Assembly: GCA_002389705.1 (NCBI GenBank)
Contig: DGQJ01000326.1
Span: 6,646-28,975, forward strand
DNA: 22,330 nucleotides
Direction of reading: 5' to 3'
Origin: Bacteroidales bacterium UBA4417
GTDB taxonomy: Bacteria > Bacteroidota > Bacteroidia > Bacteroidales > UBA4417
Shown here: piece by piece, positions 1 through 7,802 of the stretch
Layout of the letters: each line of letters opens with the position of its first letter
Numbering within the stretch: the first letter of the stretch is position 1
Program-made: the position numbers and the translations under genes
Notes under the pieces: model-generated
The model's input: the letters and a program-made list of their open reading frames with translations, nothing else
Told to the model about the DNA's origin: nothing
Databases searched by the model: none

Positions 1-1314
1 ATGCACCGCAAATGGTGGCACCGTACCCTCAATGGCGAAGCATATGTAAGCTGGCCGGGACAGGTTAAGTACTTTGCACTGAGTTCAGGTACCTCGGGTG
101 CTTCGAGCAAATATATTCCGGTAACCCGCGATATGCTCAGAGCCATCCAAAAAACAAGTATCAAGCAGTTGTTGTCGTTATCGAAATATGATTTCCCACC
201 CGAATTTTATTCAAAAGGAATCCTGATGCTGGGCGGCAGCACCGAACTGCAGTATAACGGAACTTATTACGAAGGCGATCTGTCCGGCATTACCACAGGC
301 AACCTCCCGTTCTGGTTCCAGCATTTTTACAAGCCCGGCAACCGCATTTCGAAAGAAAAAAACTGGACTACCAAACTCGAAGAAATTGTAAAAAAAGCAC
401 CGGGTTGGGATATTGGTGTTATTTGTGGTGTGCCGGCCTGGTTACAGATACTGCTCGAAAAAATTATTGAGACTTATAACCTCAATACCATTCACGATAT
501 GTGGCCTAACCTGAGCATTTACGTGCATGGCGGGGTTTCGTTTGCACCTTACCAGCAGGGCTTCGAAAAGCTGCTCGCCCGTCCGCTCACTTACATGGAA
601 ACTTACCTGGCTTCGGAAGGCTTTATTGCTTACCAGAGCAGGCCCAATGTAAAAGGCATGCAACTGGTGATGGATAATGGTATTTTTTATGAGTTTGTAC
701 CCTTCAATGAAACAAATTTCGACGACGATGGCAACCTGAAGCCCGATGCTACTGTGTTGAACATTCGCGAAATTGAAGAAGACAAGGATTACGGTTTGCT
801 GATTTCGACCTGCACCGGGGCCTGGCGCTACCTGATTGGTGATACGGTGAGATTTACATCGAAGGCATTGGGCGAGATTGTAATTACCGGTCGTACCAAG
901 CAGTTCCTGAGTCTCTGCGGCGAGCACATCTCGCAGGAAAACCTGAACCATGCGGTCGAAATGCTCTCGAAGAAACTAAATATTACCATACGTGAGTTTG
1001 CCGTGGCCGGTGTGAAACACGAAAAAAGTATGTTTGCCCACAAATGGTATCTGGGTGTAGATTCGCCGCTTGATGCCAAACTAGCTGCACAGATACTCGA
1101 CGAAAACCTGGGAATACTCAACGACGATTACCGCACCGAGCGGCTTCATGCCATCAGGGAAGTAACTGCCGAAGTAATGGATTCATCTGTATTTTACGAG
1201 TGGATGAAGCAAGCCGGAAAAGAAGGCGGGCAGCATAAGTTTCCACGCGTTTTAAAAGGTGAAAAACTTGAAAGCTGGATAGATTTCCTTGAAAAGAGGA
1301 AACCGGCAAAATAA
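1..1314 (+). CDS. GH3-family acyl-adenylating protein, 5' truncated by window edge
   Basis: The protein belongs to the GH3 (auxin-responsive GH3) branch of adenylate-forming enzymes, which activate a carboxylate with ATP and can transfer it to an amine. The visible 437 residues contain the nucleotide-binding loop SSGTSG (residues 28-33), the Y-L-A-S-E-G block (202-207) and the WRYLIGD block (275-281), all hallmarks of the fold. Bacterial GH3 proteins are usually about 500 residues, so roughly 60-70 N-terminal residues probably lie upstream of base 1, and the ATG at base 1 is likely an internal Met rather than the true start. The substrate cannot be inferred; bacteroidotal GH3 homologues are largely uncharacterised. 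A weak hairpin follows the stop codon. Family assignment is firm, function is not. Confidence 0.85.
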   Translation: MHRKWWHRTLNGEAYVSWPGQVKYFALSSGTSGASSKYIPVTRDMLRAIQKTSIKQLLSLSKYDFPPEFYSKGILMLGGSTELQYNGTYYEGDLSGITTGNLPFWFQHFYKPGNRISKEKNWTTKLEEIVKKAPGWDIGVICGVPAWLQILLEKIIETYNLNTIHDMWPNLSIYVHGGVSFAPYQQGFEKLLARPLTYMETYLASEGFIAYQSRPNVKGMQLVMDNGIFYEFVPFNETNFDDDGNLKPDATVLNIREIEEDKDYGLLISTCTGAWRYLIGDTVRFTSKALGEIVITGRTKQFLSLCGEHISQENLNHAVEMLSKKLNITIREFAVAGVKHEKSMFAHKWYLGVDSPLDAKLAAQILDENLGILNDDYRTERLHAIREVTAEVMDSSVFYEWMKQAGKEGGQHKFPRVLKGEKLESWIDFLEKRKPAK

Positions 1315-1315
1315 A

Positions 1316-1344
1316 AAAAGCGCATACCGGAGGATTTCGCTTTT
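1316..1344 (+). terminator. Possible terminator hairpin after the GH3 gene
   Basis: Inverted arms AAAAGCG (1316-1322) and CGCTTTT (1338-1344) begin just after the GH3 stop. The inner loop can add a short CC/GG stem. The T-run after the stem is short, so this is only a plausible weak intrinsic terminator. Confidence 0.4.
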
Positions 1345-1443
1345 CTTGAATGAAAAATAAAATATGCAGGCCGGCATCCCGGTTTATTTAATAATACCAT
1401 GTTGCGGTATCGGGTGGCATCCTGCAAATTATAATACGCTGTT

Positions 1444-2067
1444 ATGCATCCCTTAATACAAGGAGCTATACTTGGATTAACATTGTCGGCATTGCTTGGC
1501 CCGGCTTTGTTTACCTTGTTGCAAACCAGCATACACCGTGGACTGAAATCAGGTATTTTCCTGGCATTCGGTATTTTTCTTTCGGACGTAAGTGTTGTGT
1601 ACCTGGCTTTCCTGGGTGCACTTCAGTTAATCAGCCAGAGGAGTAATTACCTGATTGCAGGCATCATCGGGGGATCCATCCTGATTGGTTTCGGCATTTA
1701 CACCTTCCTGCATAAAATACATATCGACGAAAACAACAAGGCTATCGAAATACGGGTACCCGGCCCGCTTACTTATGTTCTGAAAGGATTCTTTCTCAAT
1801 ATTATGAATCCTTTTGTTTGGTTTTTCTGGATTTCGGCTATGGTTGGCGTGAGCGCAAACTATGGCGTTGATAAGCATGGGATTATGTTCTTTTTTATCG
1901 GCACCCTTACCACCGTTTTTGGTGCCGATGTTTTAAAGGTCTTTATTGCCCACCGTATTAAATCGCATCTTAAAGCTAATATTCTTGTGCGGGTAAACCA
2001 TTTTGTGGGCTTGCTCCTGATTATTTTCGGAGTATTCCTGATTGTGAAGGTTTTTTTCAGGCTGTAA
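1444..2067 (+). CDS. LysE/RhtB-family exporter
   Basis: A 207-residue membrane protein with about six hydrophobic segments. The N-terminus (residues 4-30) has the LysE-family pattern of a first helix ending in G-P-A-L-F followed by a Q-x-S-x-x-x-G-x-x-x-G loop, and the family's mid-protein N-P-F-V-W-F-F-W helix is at about 120-128. LysE/RhtB proteins export amino acids or related small molecules across the inner membrane; the substrate here is unknown. The ATG at 1444 gives the usual family length. The gene lies alone between GH3 and the tRNA gene on the same strand. Confidence 0.85.
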   Translation: MHPLIQGAILGLTLSALLGPALFTLLQTSIHRGLKSGIFLAFGIFLSDVSVVYLAFLGALQLISQRSNYLIAGIIGGSILIGFGIYTFLHKIHIDENNKAIEIRVPGPLTYVLKGFFLNIMNPFVWFFWISAMVGVSANYGVDKHGIMFFFIGTLTTVFGADVLKVFIAHRIKSHLKANILVRVNHFVGLLLIIFGVFLIVKVFFRL

Positions 2068-2145
2068 TTTTCAAGGGCGTGAAAACACTCCTGCCGGCAA
2101 AGGAATGGAACATGTTTAACCAAATAAAAAACCTTACAATCCTTA

Positions 2146-2177
2146 TTTGCTCAATACAGAATATTGCATTACTTTTG
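2146..2177 (+). promoter_or_regulatory. Bacteroidota-type promoter of the tRNA gene
   Basis: A TTTG -33 element (2146-2149) is followed after 20 bases by TACTTTTG (2170-2177), matching the Bacteroidota primary-sigma consensus TTTG / TAnnTTTG. It ends 14 bases before the mature tRNA. This is the cleanest promoter in the window. Confidence 0.75.
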
Positions 2178-2191
2178 CAAACCATTTTGCC

Positions 2192-2266
2192 GGCCCTGTA
2201 GTTCAACGGATAGAACGGAAGTTTCCTAAACTTTAAATACAGGTTCGATTCCTGTCGGGGCTACCA
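2192..2266 (+). tRNA. tRNA-Arg (anticodon CCT), CCA encoded
   Basis: A full cloverleaf can be folded by hand. The acceptor arms GGCCCTG and CGGGGCT pair with two G-U wobbles. The D stem is GTTC/GAAC, the anticodon stem GAAGT/ACTTT with loop TTCCTAA (anticodon CCT, reading AGG), and the T stem ACAGG/CCTGT with loop TTCGATT. Discriminator A (2263) and CCA (2264-2266) follow. The last bases, from 2254, are repeated near 14051, which makes this gene a candidate integration site for the DNA to its right. Confidence 0.95.
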
Positions 2267-2324
2267 GAATTACATCTTATTTTACTTCTTTACCGCCTTA
2301 AAGCCCTGTATTTGCAGGGCTTTT
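2254..2324 (+). repeat. Left copy of 71-bp direct repeat (tRNA 3' end plus terminator), candidate attL
   Basis: Bases 2254-2273, covering the 3' end of the T stem, the acceptor arm, CCA and seven further bases, are identical to 14051-14070. The match continues without gaps through the terminator hairpin to 2324, with 7 mismatches in 71 positions counted by eye. Repeating a tRNA 3' end at a distance is the usual footprint of tRNA-targeted integration. Confidence 0.7.
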
Positions 2325-2330
2325 GCTTTT
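2300..2330 (+). terminator. Rho-independent terminator of tRNA-Arg
   Basis: Nine-base perfect arms AAAGCCCTG (2300-2308) and CAGGGCTTT (2315-2323) enclose a 6-base loop and are followed by a T-rich tail, 34 bases after the tRNA CCA end. Confidence 0.85.
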
Positions 2331-2623
2331 AATCCGACCGACTGGATAAAAGTTGTGCATCGAAAAAATCATTAATTATCAGGGGTTTTGTCATTTCAGG
2401 CTACCAGAGGGCTAATTACATAAAGCTCAGGATGAATATAATGGAGTTATCCAATAAATTCAATTTGTGATTTGTTCGAATGATAGGATACCTTTTATAC
2501 ACACCCGCAACTGGTATTTAAGAATGAACATCCGAATAATCAAAAAGATAATTGCCATTGCTGCAAAAAACAGGTGCACAATAGTTCTTACCGAAATTTT
2601 TGGCTCATATATATACACACCGG
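2331..2623. other. AT-rich intergenic DNA, no gene seen
   Basis: I found no convincing reading frame, RNA gene or repeat between the tRNA terminator and the small minus-strand gene. If the flanking tRNA repeat marks an island, this is its left end, where an integrase might be expected; none is present. Confidence 0.5.
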
Positions 2624-2722
2624 CTAACTAAAAAAAATCAATTTTACCAGTATCAGGGCCATAAATATTCCCACCCAGAAAAGTCCTATAATCGCTTCGT
2701 TTGAAAGTTTTATTTTTTTCAT
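2624..2722 (-). CDS. Small single-pass membrane peptide, 32 aa
   Basis: The minus strand encodes an ATG-started 32-residue peptide. A basic N-terminus (Met-Lys-Lys-Ile-Lys) is followed by about 20 hydrophobic residues (roughly 10-31), giving one predicted transmembrane helix with almost no soluble part. A TAACTTTG -7 box lies about 25 bases upstream of the start. The gene diverges from the response-regulator gene across a shared intergenic region that carries 11-bp phased repeats, so it could be a regulon member or a small partner of the sensor kinase. I recognise no family; KdpF-like peptides are similar in size but not clearly in sequence. Because a 33-codon frame is short, translation is inferred from the start, hydrophobicity pattern and promoter context. 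Confidence 0.5.
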   Translation of the reverse strand: MKKIKLSNEAIIGLFWVGIFMALILVKLIFFS

Positions 2723-2746
2723 GATATTGTGTAATTAGTATGTCAA

Positions 2747-2754
2747 CAAAGTTA
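2747..2754 (-). promoter_or_regulatory. -7 promoter box for the small membrane peptide
   Basis: On the minus strand this reads TAACTTTG, a perfect TAnnTTTG box. No TTTG -33 element is seen at the expected spacing; the phased repeats start there instead, which would suit an activator-dependent promoter. Confidence 0.45.
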
Positions 2755-2777
2755 CTCAAGGAACCTTGCGGGCATCA

Positions 2778-2816
2778 TTAGAAAGTAATTAGAATAGGGT
2801 TAGAAACTCATTAACA
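2778..2816. promoter_or_regulatory. Candidate response-regulator operator: four elements at 11-bp spacing
   Basis: TTAGAA starts at 2778, 2789 and 2800, and a related TTAACA at 2811, so four elements are spaced exactly 11 bp apart. OmpR/PhoB-family regulators bind tandem direct repeats with about one helical turn between half-sites, and the adjacent gene encodes such a regulator. The array sits between the two divergent -7 boxes, both of which lack a -33 element. Autoregulation and control of the small peptide gene are inferences. Confidence 0.6.
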
Positions 2817-2841
2817 CACTGAATTATATAGTTCTTACTAT

Positions 2842-2849
2842 TAACTTTG
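2842..2849 (+). promoter_or_regulatory. -7 promoter box for the two-component operon
   Basis: TAACTTTG matches TAnnTTTG and would place transcription start about 13 bases before the ATG at 2868. No TTTG is seen at -33. It overlaps the TTG at 2847, so translation from that TTG is unlikely. Confidence 0.5.
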
Positions 2850-2867
2850 CTTTATACTTATACCTGT

Positions 2868-3557
2868 ATGGAAACGGTAACAATGTTAATTGTTGAAGAT
2901 GAGCAAAGGTTAGCCGATGTTCTTAAAAAGCAGTTTGAAGAACATGGCTTCGCTGTCGATATAGCTTCCGATGGATATATCGGGAAACAGTTAGTAGCGG
3001 CCAAGCCCTACAACCTGATCATTTTAGACATAAACCTGCCTTTAATAAATGGCTACGATTTGTGTGAAGAAATTCGTAAGACAAACAGTGAGATTCCGAT
3101 TATAATGCTTACAGCACTGGGAACATCAGATAATAAAATACTGGGTTTCGAAGTTGGTGCCGATGACTATGTGTTAAAGCCTTTCGATTTCAGGGAACTG
3201 CTCGCACGCGTTAACGTTTTTCTCAGGCGATCAGAAATAAATTACAATACCGATAAGATTTCAATCGCTGACCTGGAAATGGATTTAAAAACAAAAGCAG
3301 TTACCAGGGCTCAGAATAAAATTGATCTGACGGCAAAGGAGAGTTTGTTATTGGAGACATTCCTGAAAAATAAAGAAAAGTTACTTACACGCGAGTTTAT
3401 CATCGAACAGGTTTGGGGCATCGATTTTGATCCTGGTACAAATATTATTGATGTATATGTAAACTACCTTAGAAAGAAAATAGATAAAGGATATGAGCCA
3501 AAACTAATACATACCAAGTTTGGATTTGGTTTCTATTGCAGTGATAAAGAGATGTAG
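2868..3557 (+). CDS. OmpR/PhoB-family response regulator
   Basis: A 229-residue regulator with an N-terminal receiver domain (about 5-118) and a C-terminal winged-helix DNA-binding domain (about 130-226). Receiver residues are all present: acidic pair E10/D11, phospho-acceptor D54 in the sequence I-I-L-D-I-N-L-P, T82 and K104 in L-K-P-F. Start chosen at ATG 2868: the upstream in-frame TTG at 2847 lies inside the probable promoter box, and starting at 2868 puts the first beta strand at the usual place. The kinase gene begins three bases after the stop, so the two form a cognate operon. It probably binds the 11-bp phased repeats directly upstream. Confidence 0.93.
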   Translation: METVTMLIVEDEQRLADVLKKQFEEHGFAVDIASDGYIGKQLVAAKPYNLIILDINLPLINGYDLCEEIRKTNSEIPIIMLTALGTSDNKILGFEVGADDYVLKPFDFRELLARVNVFLRRSEINYNTDKISIADLEMDLKTKAVTRAQNKIDLTAKESLLLETFLKNKEKLLTREFIIEQVWGIDFDPGTNIIDVYVNYLRKKIDKGYEPKLIHTKFGFGFYCSDKEM

Positions 3558-3560
3558 GCA

Positions 3561-4922
3561 ATGAATATTAAGACAAAATTAGCAATTGAATTTACTCTGG
3601 TTGTTGTAGGGATACTCATGTTTTTCTCTGCAACGCTGTACTATTTCTCATACACCACCCAACACAATAAGTTTGCAGATAACCTCACCAAAAGAGCAAA
3701 AAATACTGCCATACTTTTAATCAACCTTCCCGAAGTCGACTCAGTTTTATTGAGAAAGATTCAACAATCAACCTTTAACTGGCCCAGGGAAGAAATAGTA
3801 ATCACTAATTCGGAATTAAATATTCTTTACCGGAATAATATAGAATACCTCACGCCTGAGGTTATTAGTCAAAATGCAGTGAAAGGCGATAATTACCGTT
3901 TTTCAATCGCCGAAAAGGATGGCATATGTTATAAACACGTTTTCAAAAACCAAACCTATACTGTACTGGTTATGGCTTTTGATAAAAACAGGAAAGAGAA
4001 CCTGGCTGAACTCCGCGAAATTTTGCTCTGGAGTATAATTTTCAGTATATGGCTGTCAATATTCCTGTCCTATTTATTTTCAAAAAAGGCTATACAACCT
4101 ATTTCGCAGATCATAAAGAGTGTAAAAGATATAAACTCTTCTCGCTTAAGTAGCCGTCTGAACGAAGGAAATAAAAAGGATGAGATTGCACAACTAGCGT
4201 TGACATTTAATCAAATGCTTTCAAATCTTGAGATTGCATTCAAAAGCCAGGAAGACTTCGTTTCAAATGCCTCGCATGAATTGCGAACACCACTCTCGGT
4301 TATGATAGTTGAATCAGACTATATATTAAGCAAGGAACAAAACCCTGCAGATTACAAAAAACACATATCAAATATGGTTAGCGACCTCAAAAAACTGAAT
4401 GCGCAGGTAACCAGTTTGTTGGAGTTAGCTCAGATTAACCAGGACAAATCCATACAGCTTTCACCTATCCGTATTGACGAAATTGTTTTCAGTGCCATAC
4501 GCCAGATGAAGGCAAAATATACAGATCGAAAGATTATCCCTGTTATTCAATACCCTGAGAATGAAAATAAATTATTGGTTAACGGCAATGCGGGAATGCT
4601 TGGAATTGCATTCCAGAACCTGATTGAAAATGCATGCAAGTTTTCTGACGATGATGTTATCATCGAATTTTCAATCATGGATGAATCAATAAAGATTATC
4701 CTTACCGATAAAGGCATAGGGATTCCAACCAATGAAATCGGCAATATTTACAAGCCATTCAACCGGGCGTCGAACGCGCGATATAAAGGTGGTTTTGGTA
4801 TCGGGCTTTCGTTGGTGGCAAAAATATTTGAGTTGCACGATGTAGGTTTTAATCTGCATAGTGCCGAAAACAAAGGAACAAGTTTTGAACTGAACTTTAA
4901 AAATGCCCGTATCGAAAGTTGA
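3561..4922 (+). CDS. Sensor histidine kinase (HAMP, HisKA, HATPase)
   Basis: A 453-residue inner-membrane kinase. Membrane segments lie at about 8-30 and 152-175, enclosing a roughly 120-residue sensor region outside the cytoplasm that resembles no domain I recognise. A HAMP linker (about 176-226) leads to the dimerisation helix with phospho-acceptor H239 in S-H-E-L-R-T-P. The ATPase domain has an N-box (N353-L-I-E-N), a G1 box (D383-K-G-I-G-I-P) and a G2 box (G-F-G-I-G-L-S-L-V). All catalytic motifs are intact. It pairs with the regulator three bases upstream. Neighbouring genes for ion transport and a small-molecule operon suggest possible targets, but the stimulus cannot be read from sequence. 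Confidence 0.93.
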   Translation: MNIKTKLAIEFTLVVVGILMFFSATLYYFSYTTQHNKFADNLTKRAKNTAILLINLPEVDSVLLRKIQQSTFNWPREEIVITNSELNILYRNNIEYLTPEVISQNAVKGDNYRFSIAEKDGICYKHVFKNQTYTVLVMAFDKNRKENLAELREILLWSIIFSIWLSIFLSYLFSKKAIQPISQIIKSVKDINSSRLSSRLNEGNKKDEIAQLALTFNQMLSNLEIAFKSQEDFVSNASHELRTPLSVMIVESDYILSKEQNPADYKKHISNMVSDLKKLNAQVTSLLELAQINQDKSIQLSPIRIDEIVFSAIRQMKAKYTDRKIIPVIQYPENENKLLVNGNAGMLGIAFQNLIENACKFSDDDVIIEFSIMDESIKIILTDKGIGIPTNEIGNIYKPFNRASNARYKGGFGIGLSLVAKIFELHDVGFNLHSAENKGTSFELNFKNARIES

Positions 4923-5008
4923 ACATGTTGGTGATAACAGTAATCTCTTAATCGCTTAGCTTGCTGGATTTACTGAACCAATTATTCAAACTGAAAAATT
5001 CATAAGCC

Positions 5009-6145
5009 ATGAACACAAAATTTGAAGCTCTTGAAAAACCCGTCATTGCTGTACTTGGTGCAGGCCATGGCGGGATGGCAATGGCTGGTCACCTGGCAAT
5101 GATGGGCTTTGAAGTTAATCTCTTTAACCGGGGCGAGGAACGTTTATGGGGAGTAAAATCGTCGGGTGGCATTGAACTAACCGGCGAAGTTGCCGGGTTT
5201 GGTGCCGTAAAAATGGCAACAACTTCGATGGAAGAAGCAATTTCGACGGCCAACCTGATTATGGTAGTTGTTCCGGCGTTAGCACACAGGTGGATTGCCG
5301 TTCAGGCTGCCCCTTTTCTTCGCGATGGGCAGATTGTCGTTCTCCATCCTGGCAGGACATTAGGCGCATTGGAATTTAAGCAGGTGCTTGCCTCTTTAAA
5401 AGTTACAGCTGATGTGATCATTTCTGAAGCCCAGACTTTTATCTATGCTTCAAGGGCCATCGGGCCCTCACAGGTAAAAATTTTCAGTATCAAGCACTCA
5501 ATTCCGGTAGCATCCATCAGGGCGTATTTAATTCCCATGGTGATTGCGCAATTACGAAAGTTTTATCCCCAGTTTGTTCCTGGTGATAATATTTTCAAAA
5601 CAAGCTTCGATAATATTGGAAGTATATTTCATCCTGCGCTGTGTATTTTAAATGCAGGCTGGATTGAGGATGACGCCCAGTTTCAATTTTATCACGAAGG
5701 AGCTACTGAATCAGTTTCACTGGTACTTGAAAAAGTTGACAGCGAACGCATCGCAGTTGCTGAAGCGCTTGGGATAAGGGCAATTTCGTCGCGCGAATGG
5801 TTTTATATGGCATACAGCACTGCCGGGAATACCCTTTTTGAAGCGATGCGGAAAAACCCGGGATACCGTGGAATTATGGCTCCCCGAACACTCAAAATGA
5901 GATACATTGAAGAGGATGTTCCTTTCAGCCTGGTGCCGATTGCATCGGTGGGCAAAATGTTCGGAATACCTACCCCAACCATCGATTCTTTAATCCATCT
6001 GGCTTCAGTTCTGAACAACAGGGACTATTTGAATGAAGGAAGGACTACTGACAGCCTTGGCATTTCGGGCTTGAGTTTACGGGAATTACGCTTACTTGCA
6101 ATAGGTGAAAAAAGTCAACCGTCAGATCAAATCGAACAGATATGA
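5009..6145 (+). CDS. Opine dehydrogenase-like NAD(P)-dependent enzyme (octopine/nopaline dehydrogenase family)
   Basis: This 378-residue cytoplasmic enzyme has an N-terminal Rossmann domain with dinucleotide loop G-A-G-H-G-G (17-22), then the all-helical octopine dehydrogenase C-terminal domain with F-H-P-A-L-C-I-L-N-A-G (207-217, H208 being the likely catalytic His of the family) and the R-Y-I-E-E-D-V-P-F block (298-306). Family members reductively condense a 2-oxo acid with the amine of an amino acid, or run the reverse oxidation. The last codons overlap the next start by four bases (ATGA), so it is the first gene of a translationally coupled operon. The 86-base gap upstream shows no clear promoter, so transcription may partly read through from the kinase. 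Substrates are unknown; the partner genes argue for biosynthesis rather than octopine catabolism. Confidence 0.85.
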   Translation: MNTKFEALEKPVIAVLGAGHGGMAMAGHLAMMGFEVNLFNRGEERLWGVKSSGGIELTGEVAGFGAVKMATTSMEEAISTANLIMVVVPALAHRWIAVQAAPFLRDGQIVVLHPGRTLGALEFKQVLASLKVTADVIISEAQTFIYASRAIGPSQVKIFSIKHSIPVASIRAYLIPMVIAQLRKFYPQFVPGDNIFKTSFDNIGSIFHPALCILNAGWIEDDAQFQFYHEGATESVSLVLEKVDSERIAVAEALGIRAISSREWFYMAYSTAGNTLFEAMRKNPGYRGIMAPRTLKMRYIEEDVPFSLVPIASVGKMFGIPTPTIDSLIHLASVLNNRDYLNEGRTTDSLGISGLSLRELRLLAIGEKSQPSDQIEQI

Positions 6146-7791
6146 AAACAATCATTGGAGCGGCAATCGGCAATTGTGTACATGTAGGGGGTTTGCATCA
6201 CTTCCTCAGGCTGGCAGAAGCTGAAGGGTATCACACAAAATCGATGGGCCCGGCGGTTTCAGTAAAAAGGATTGTTGAAGCTGTCAGGTCCGAAAGACCC
6301 GATATTATGGCGCTCAGTTACAGGCTTACTCCCGATGTGGCCGGTAATCTTATACAGGAAATTGCTCATGCCATAAATGAACTTGGGACCATACAAACCA
6401 GGTTTATTTTTGGTGGCCCCCCTCCGGTGGCTAATCTCGCCAAAATCTCAGGTTTCTTCCAAAAGGTTTTCGATGGTTCAGAACCTGTTGAAGCAATTAA
6501 GGCATATTTGCGCGGTGTTTCAGGCATCTCTGAAAAAGCTGTATTTGCCGGTGATCTCATAGGCAGGATTAATCAGAAATATCCCTATCCCATGCTGCGT
6601 CATCACTTTGGCAGGCCTACATTAACAGAAACATACGATGGAATAAGGGAAATAGCCCTTGCCGAAGTTCTGGATGTTATTTCAATTGGCCCCGACCAGA
6701 ATGCACAGGAGAATTTTTTCCGCCCGGGCGAAATAATAGCCACCCAAAAGGGCGCTGGCGGAGTACCTGTTCGTACTTATGAAGACATGGAAGGGTTATA
6801 CCGAAGTTCGAGGTGTGGCAATTATCCTTTGATGCGTTGTTATGCCGGCACCCGCGACTTGCTGAAATGGGCTGAAATGAGTGTTAAAACCATCCATAAT
6901 GCATGGGCAGCAATTCCTTTGTGCTGGTATAGCGTAATCGACGGACGATCGAACCGTTCACTGGTGGAAGCCATTACCGAAAATCAAAATGTAATGCGGT
7001 GGTATGCTGACAGAAATATTCCTGTGGAAGTGAATGAGTCCCACCAGTGGAGTTTGCGCGATGCCCACGACTCGATTGCTGTTACCATGGCCTACCTGGC
7101 AGCTTACAACGCAAAAAAAGCGGGTGTTCGTAATTATGTTTCCCAGTTCATGTTCAATACACCTCCCGAAACATGGCCCAACATGGATATTGCCAAAATG
7201 ATGGCAAAAATGGAGATGATTCAGCAGCTCGAAGATGAAACATTTACTGTTTACAGGGAGGTTAGGGCCGGCATAGCCCATTTTTCTAGTGATCCTTACA
7301 TCGCCAAAGGACAACTGGCTGCCTCTGCGCTTATTAGCCTTGTAATGAAGCCACATATTTTGCATGTGGTAGGCTTCAGCGAAGGCGATCATGCCACTGG
7401 ATACGAAGAACTTATTGAAAGTTGTAAGATTGTTCATGGCGTAATACAAAACGGGCTGAAAGGCTTACCCGATTTCAAGACAGATACGCAAATTCAGGCC
7501 AGGAAAGAAAAACTTAAATCAGACTCAGGCTTAATTCTGGATGCCCTGTCATTTATCGGCGCTAACGTGGCGGATACATTTTCCGATCCCAAAACTATAG
7601 CCAGGGCTATTGAAACTGGCATTTTGGATGCACCTCACTTTCGGGGCAATCCATTCCTGAAAGGGGATATATTAACACGCAACATAAATGGTGCATGGTA
7701 TGCCATAAACCCGGCAACAGGCGAACCGATTGAAGAAAAATCGCGTCTCTCGGAAATTTTAATGAATGAAAAATCACGAAAAAAATCTTAA
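6142..7791 (+). CDS. Cobalamin-binding domain fused to glutamate-mutase-E-like barrel
   Basis: The 549-residue protein starts with a B12-binding-type Rossmann domain (about 1-125). C-V-H-V-G-G (12-17) occupies the DxHxxG lower-ligand position, keeping His14 but replacing Asp by Cys12; an S-x-x-L block and a G-G-P-P-P loop follow as in cobalamin domains. After a linker, residues about 190-460 resemble the TIM barrel of methylaspartate (glutamate) mutase subunit E: the block around N-E-S-H-Q-W, then a helix and K-K-A-G-V-R-N-Y, aligns by eye with that enzyme's substrate-binding region. In classical glutamate mutase the two parts are separate subunits in the opposite order. It probably rearranges the carbon skeleton of an amino-acid-like substrate with adenosylcobalamin, but the altered motif leaves room for a non-mutase role. 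It overlaps the dehydrogenase gene by 4 bases and precedes the amide synthetase by 11. Confidence 0.7.
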   Translation: MKTIIGAAIGNCVHVGGLHHFLRLAEAEGYHTKSMGPAVSVKRIVEAVRSERPDIMALSYRLTPDVAGNLIQEIAHAINELGTIQTRFIFGGPPPVANLAKISGFFQKVFDGSEPVEAIKAYLRGVSGISEKAVFAGDLIGRINQKYPYPMLRHHFGRPTLTETYDGIREIALAEVLDVISIGPDQNAQENFFRPGEIIATQKGAGGVPVRTYEDMEGLYRSSRCGNYPLMRCYAGTRDLLKWAEMSVKTIHNAWAAIPLCWYSVIDGRSNRSLVEAITENQNVMRWYADRNIPVEVNESHQWSLRDAHDSIAVTMAYLAAYNAKKAGVRNYVSQFMFNTPPETWPNMDIAKMMAKMEMIQQLEDETFTVYREVRAGIAHFSSDPYIAKGQLAASALISLVMKPHILHVVGFSEGDHATGYEELIESCKIVHGVIQNGLKGLPDFKTDTQIQARKEKLKSDSGLILDALSFIGANVADTFSDPKTIARAIETGILDAPHFRGNPFLKGDILTRNINGAWYAINPATGEPIEEKSRLSEILMNEKSRKKS

Positions 7792-7802
7792 AAAATTAAA
7801 CA

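Noticed and set aside
2778..2816. The TTAGAA repeats as a CRISPR-like array
   Set aside because: Units are 11 bp with no spacers of typical length and no cas genes; regulator half-sites explain them better.
2847..2867. Upstream TTG start adding seven residues to the response regulator
   Set aside because: The TTG overlaps the probable -7 promoter box, and the added residues precede the conserved first strand of the receiver domain.
4923..5008. Cobalamin riboswitch before the B12-domain operon
   Set aside because: The gap is only 86 bases and shows no B12-box or multi-helix fold.
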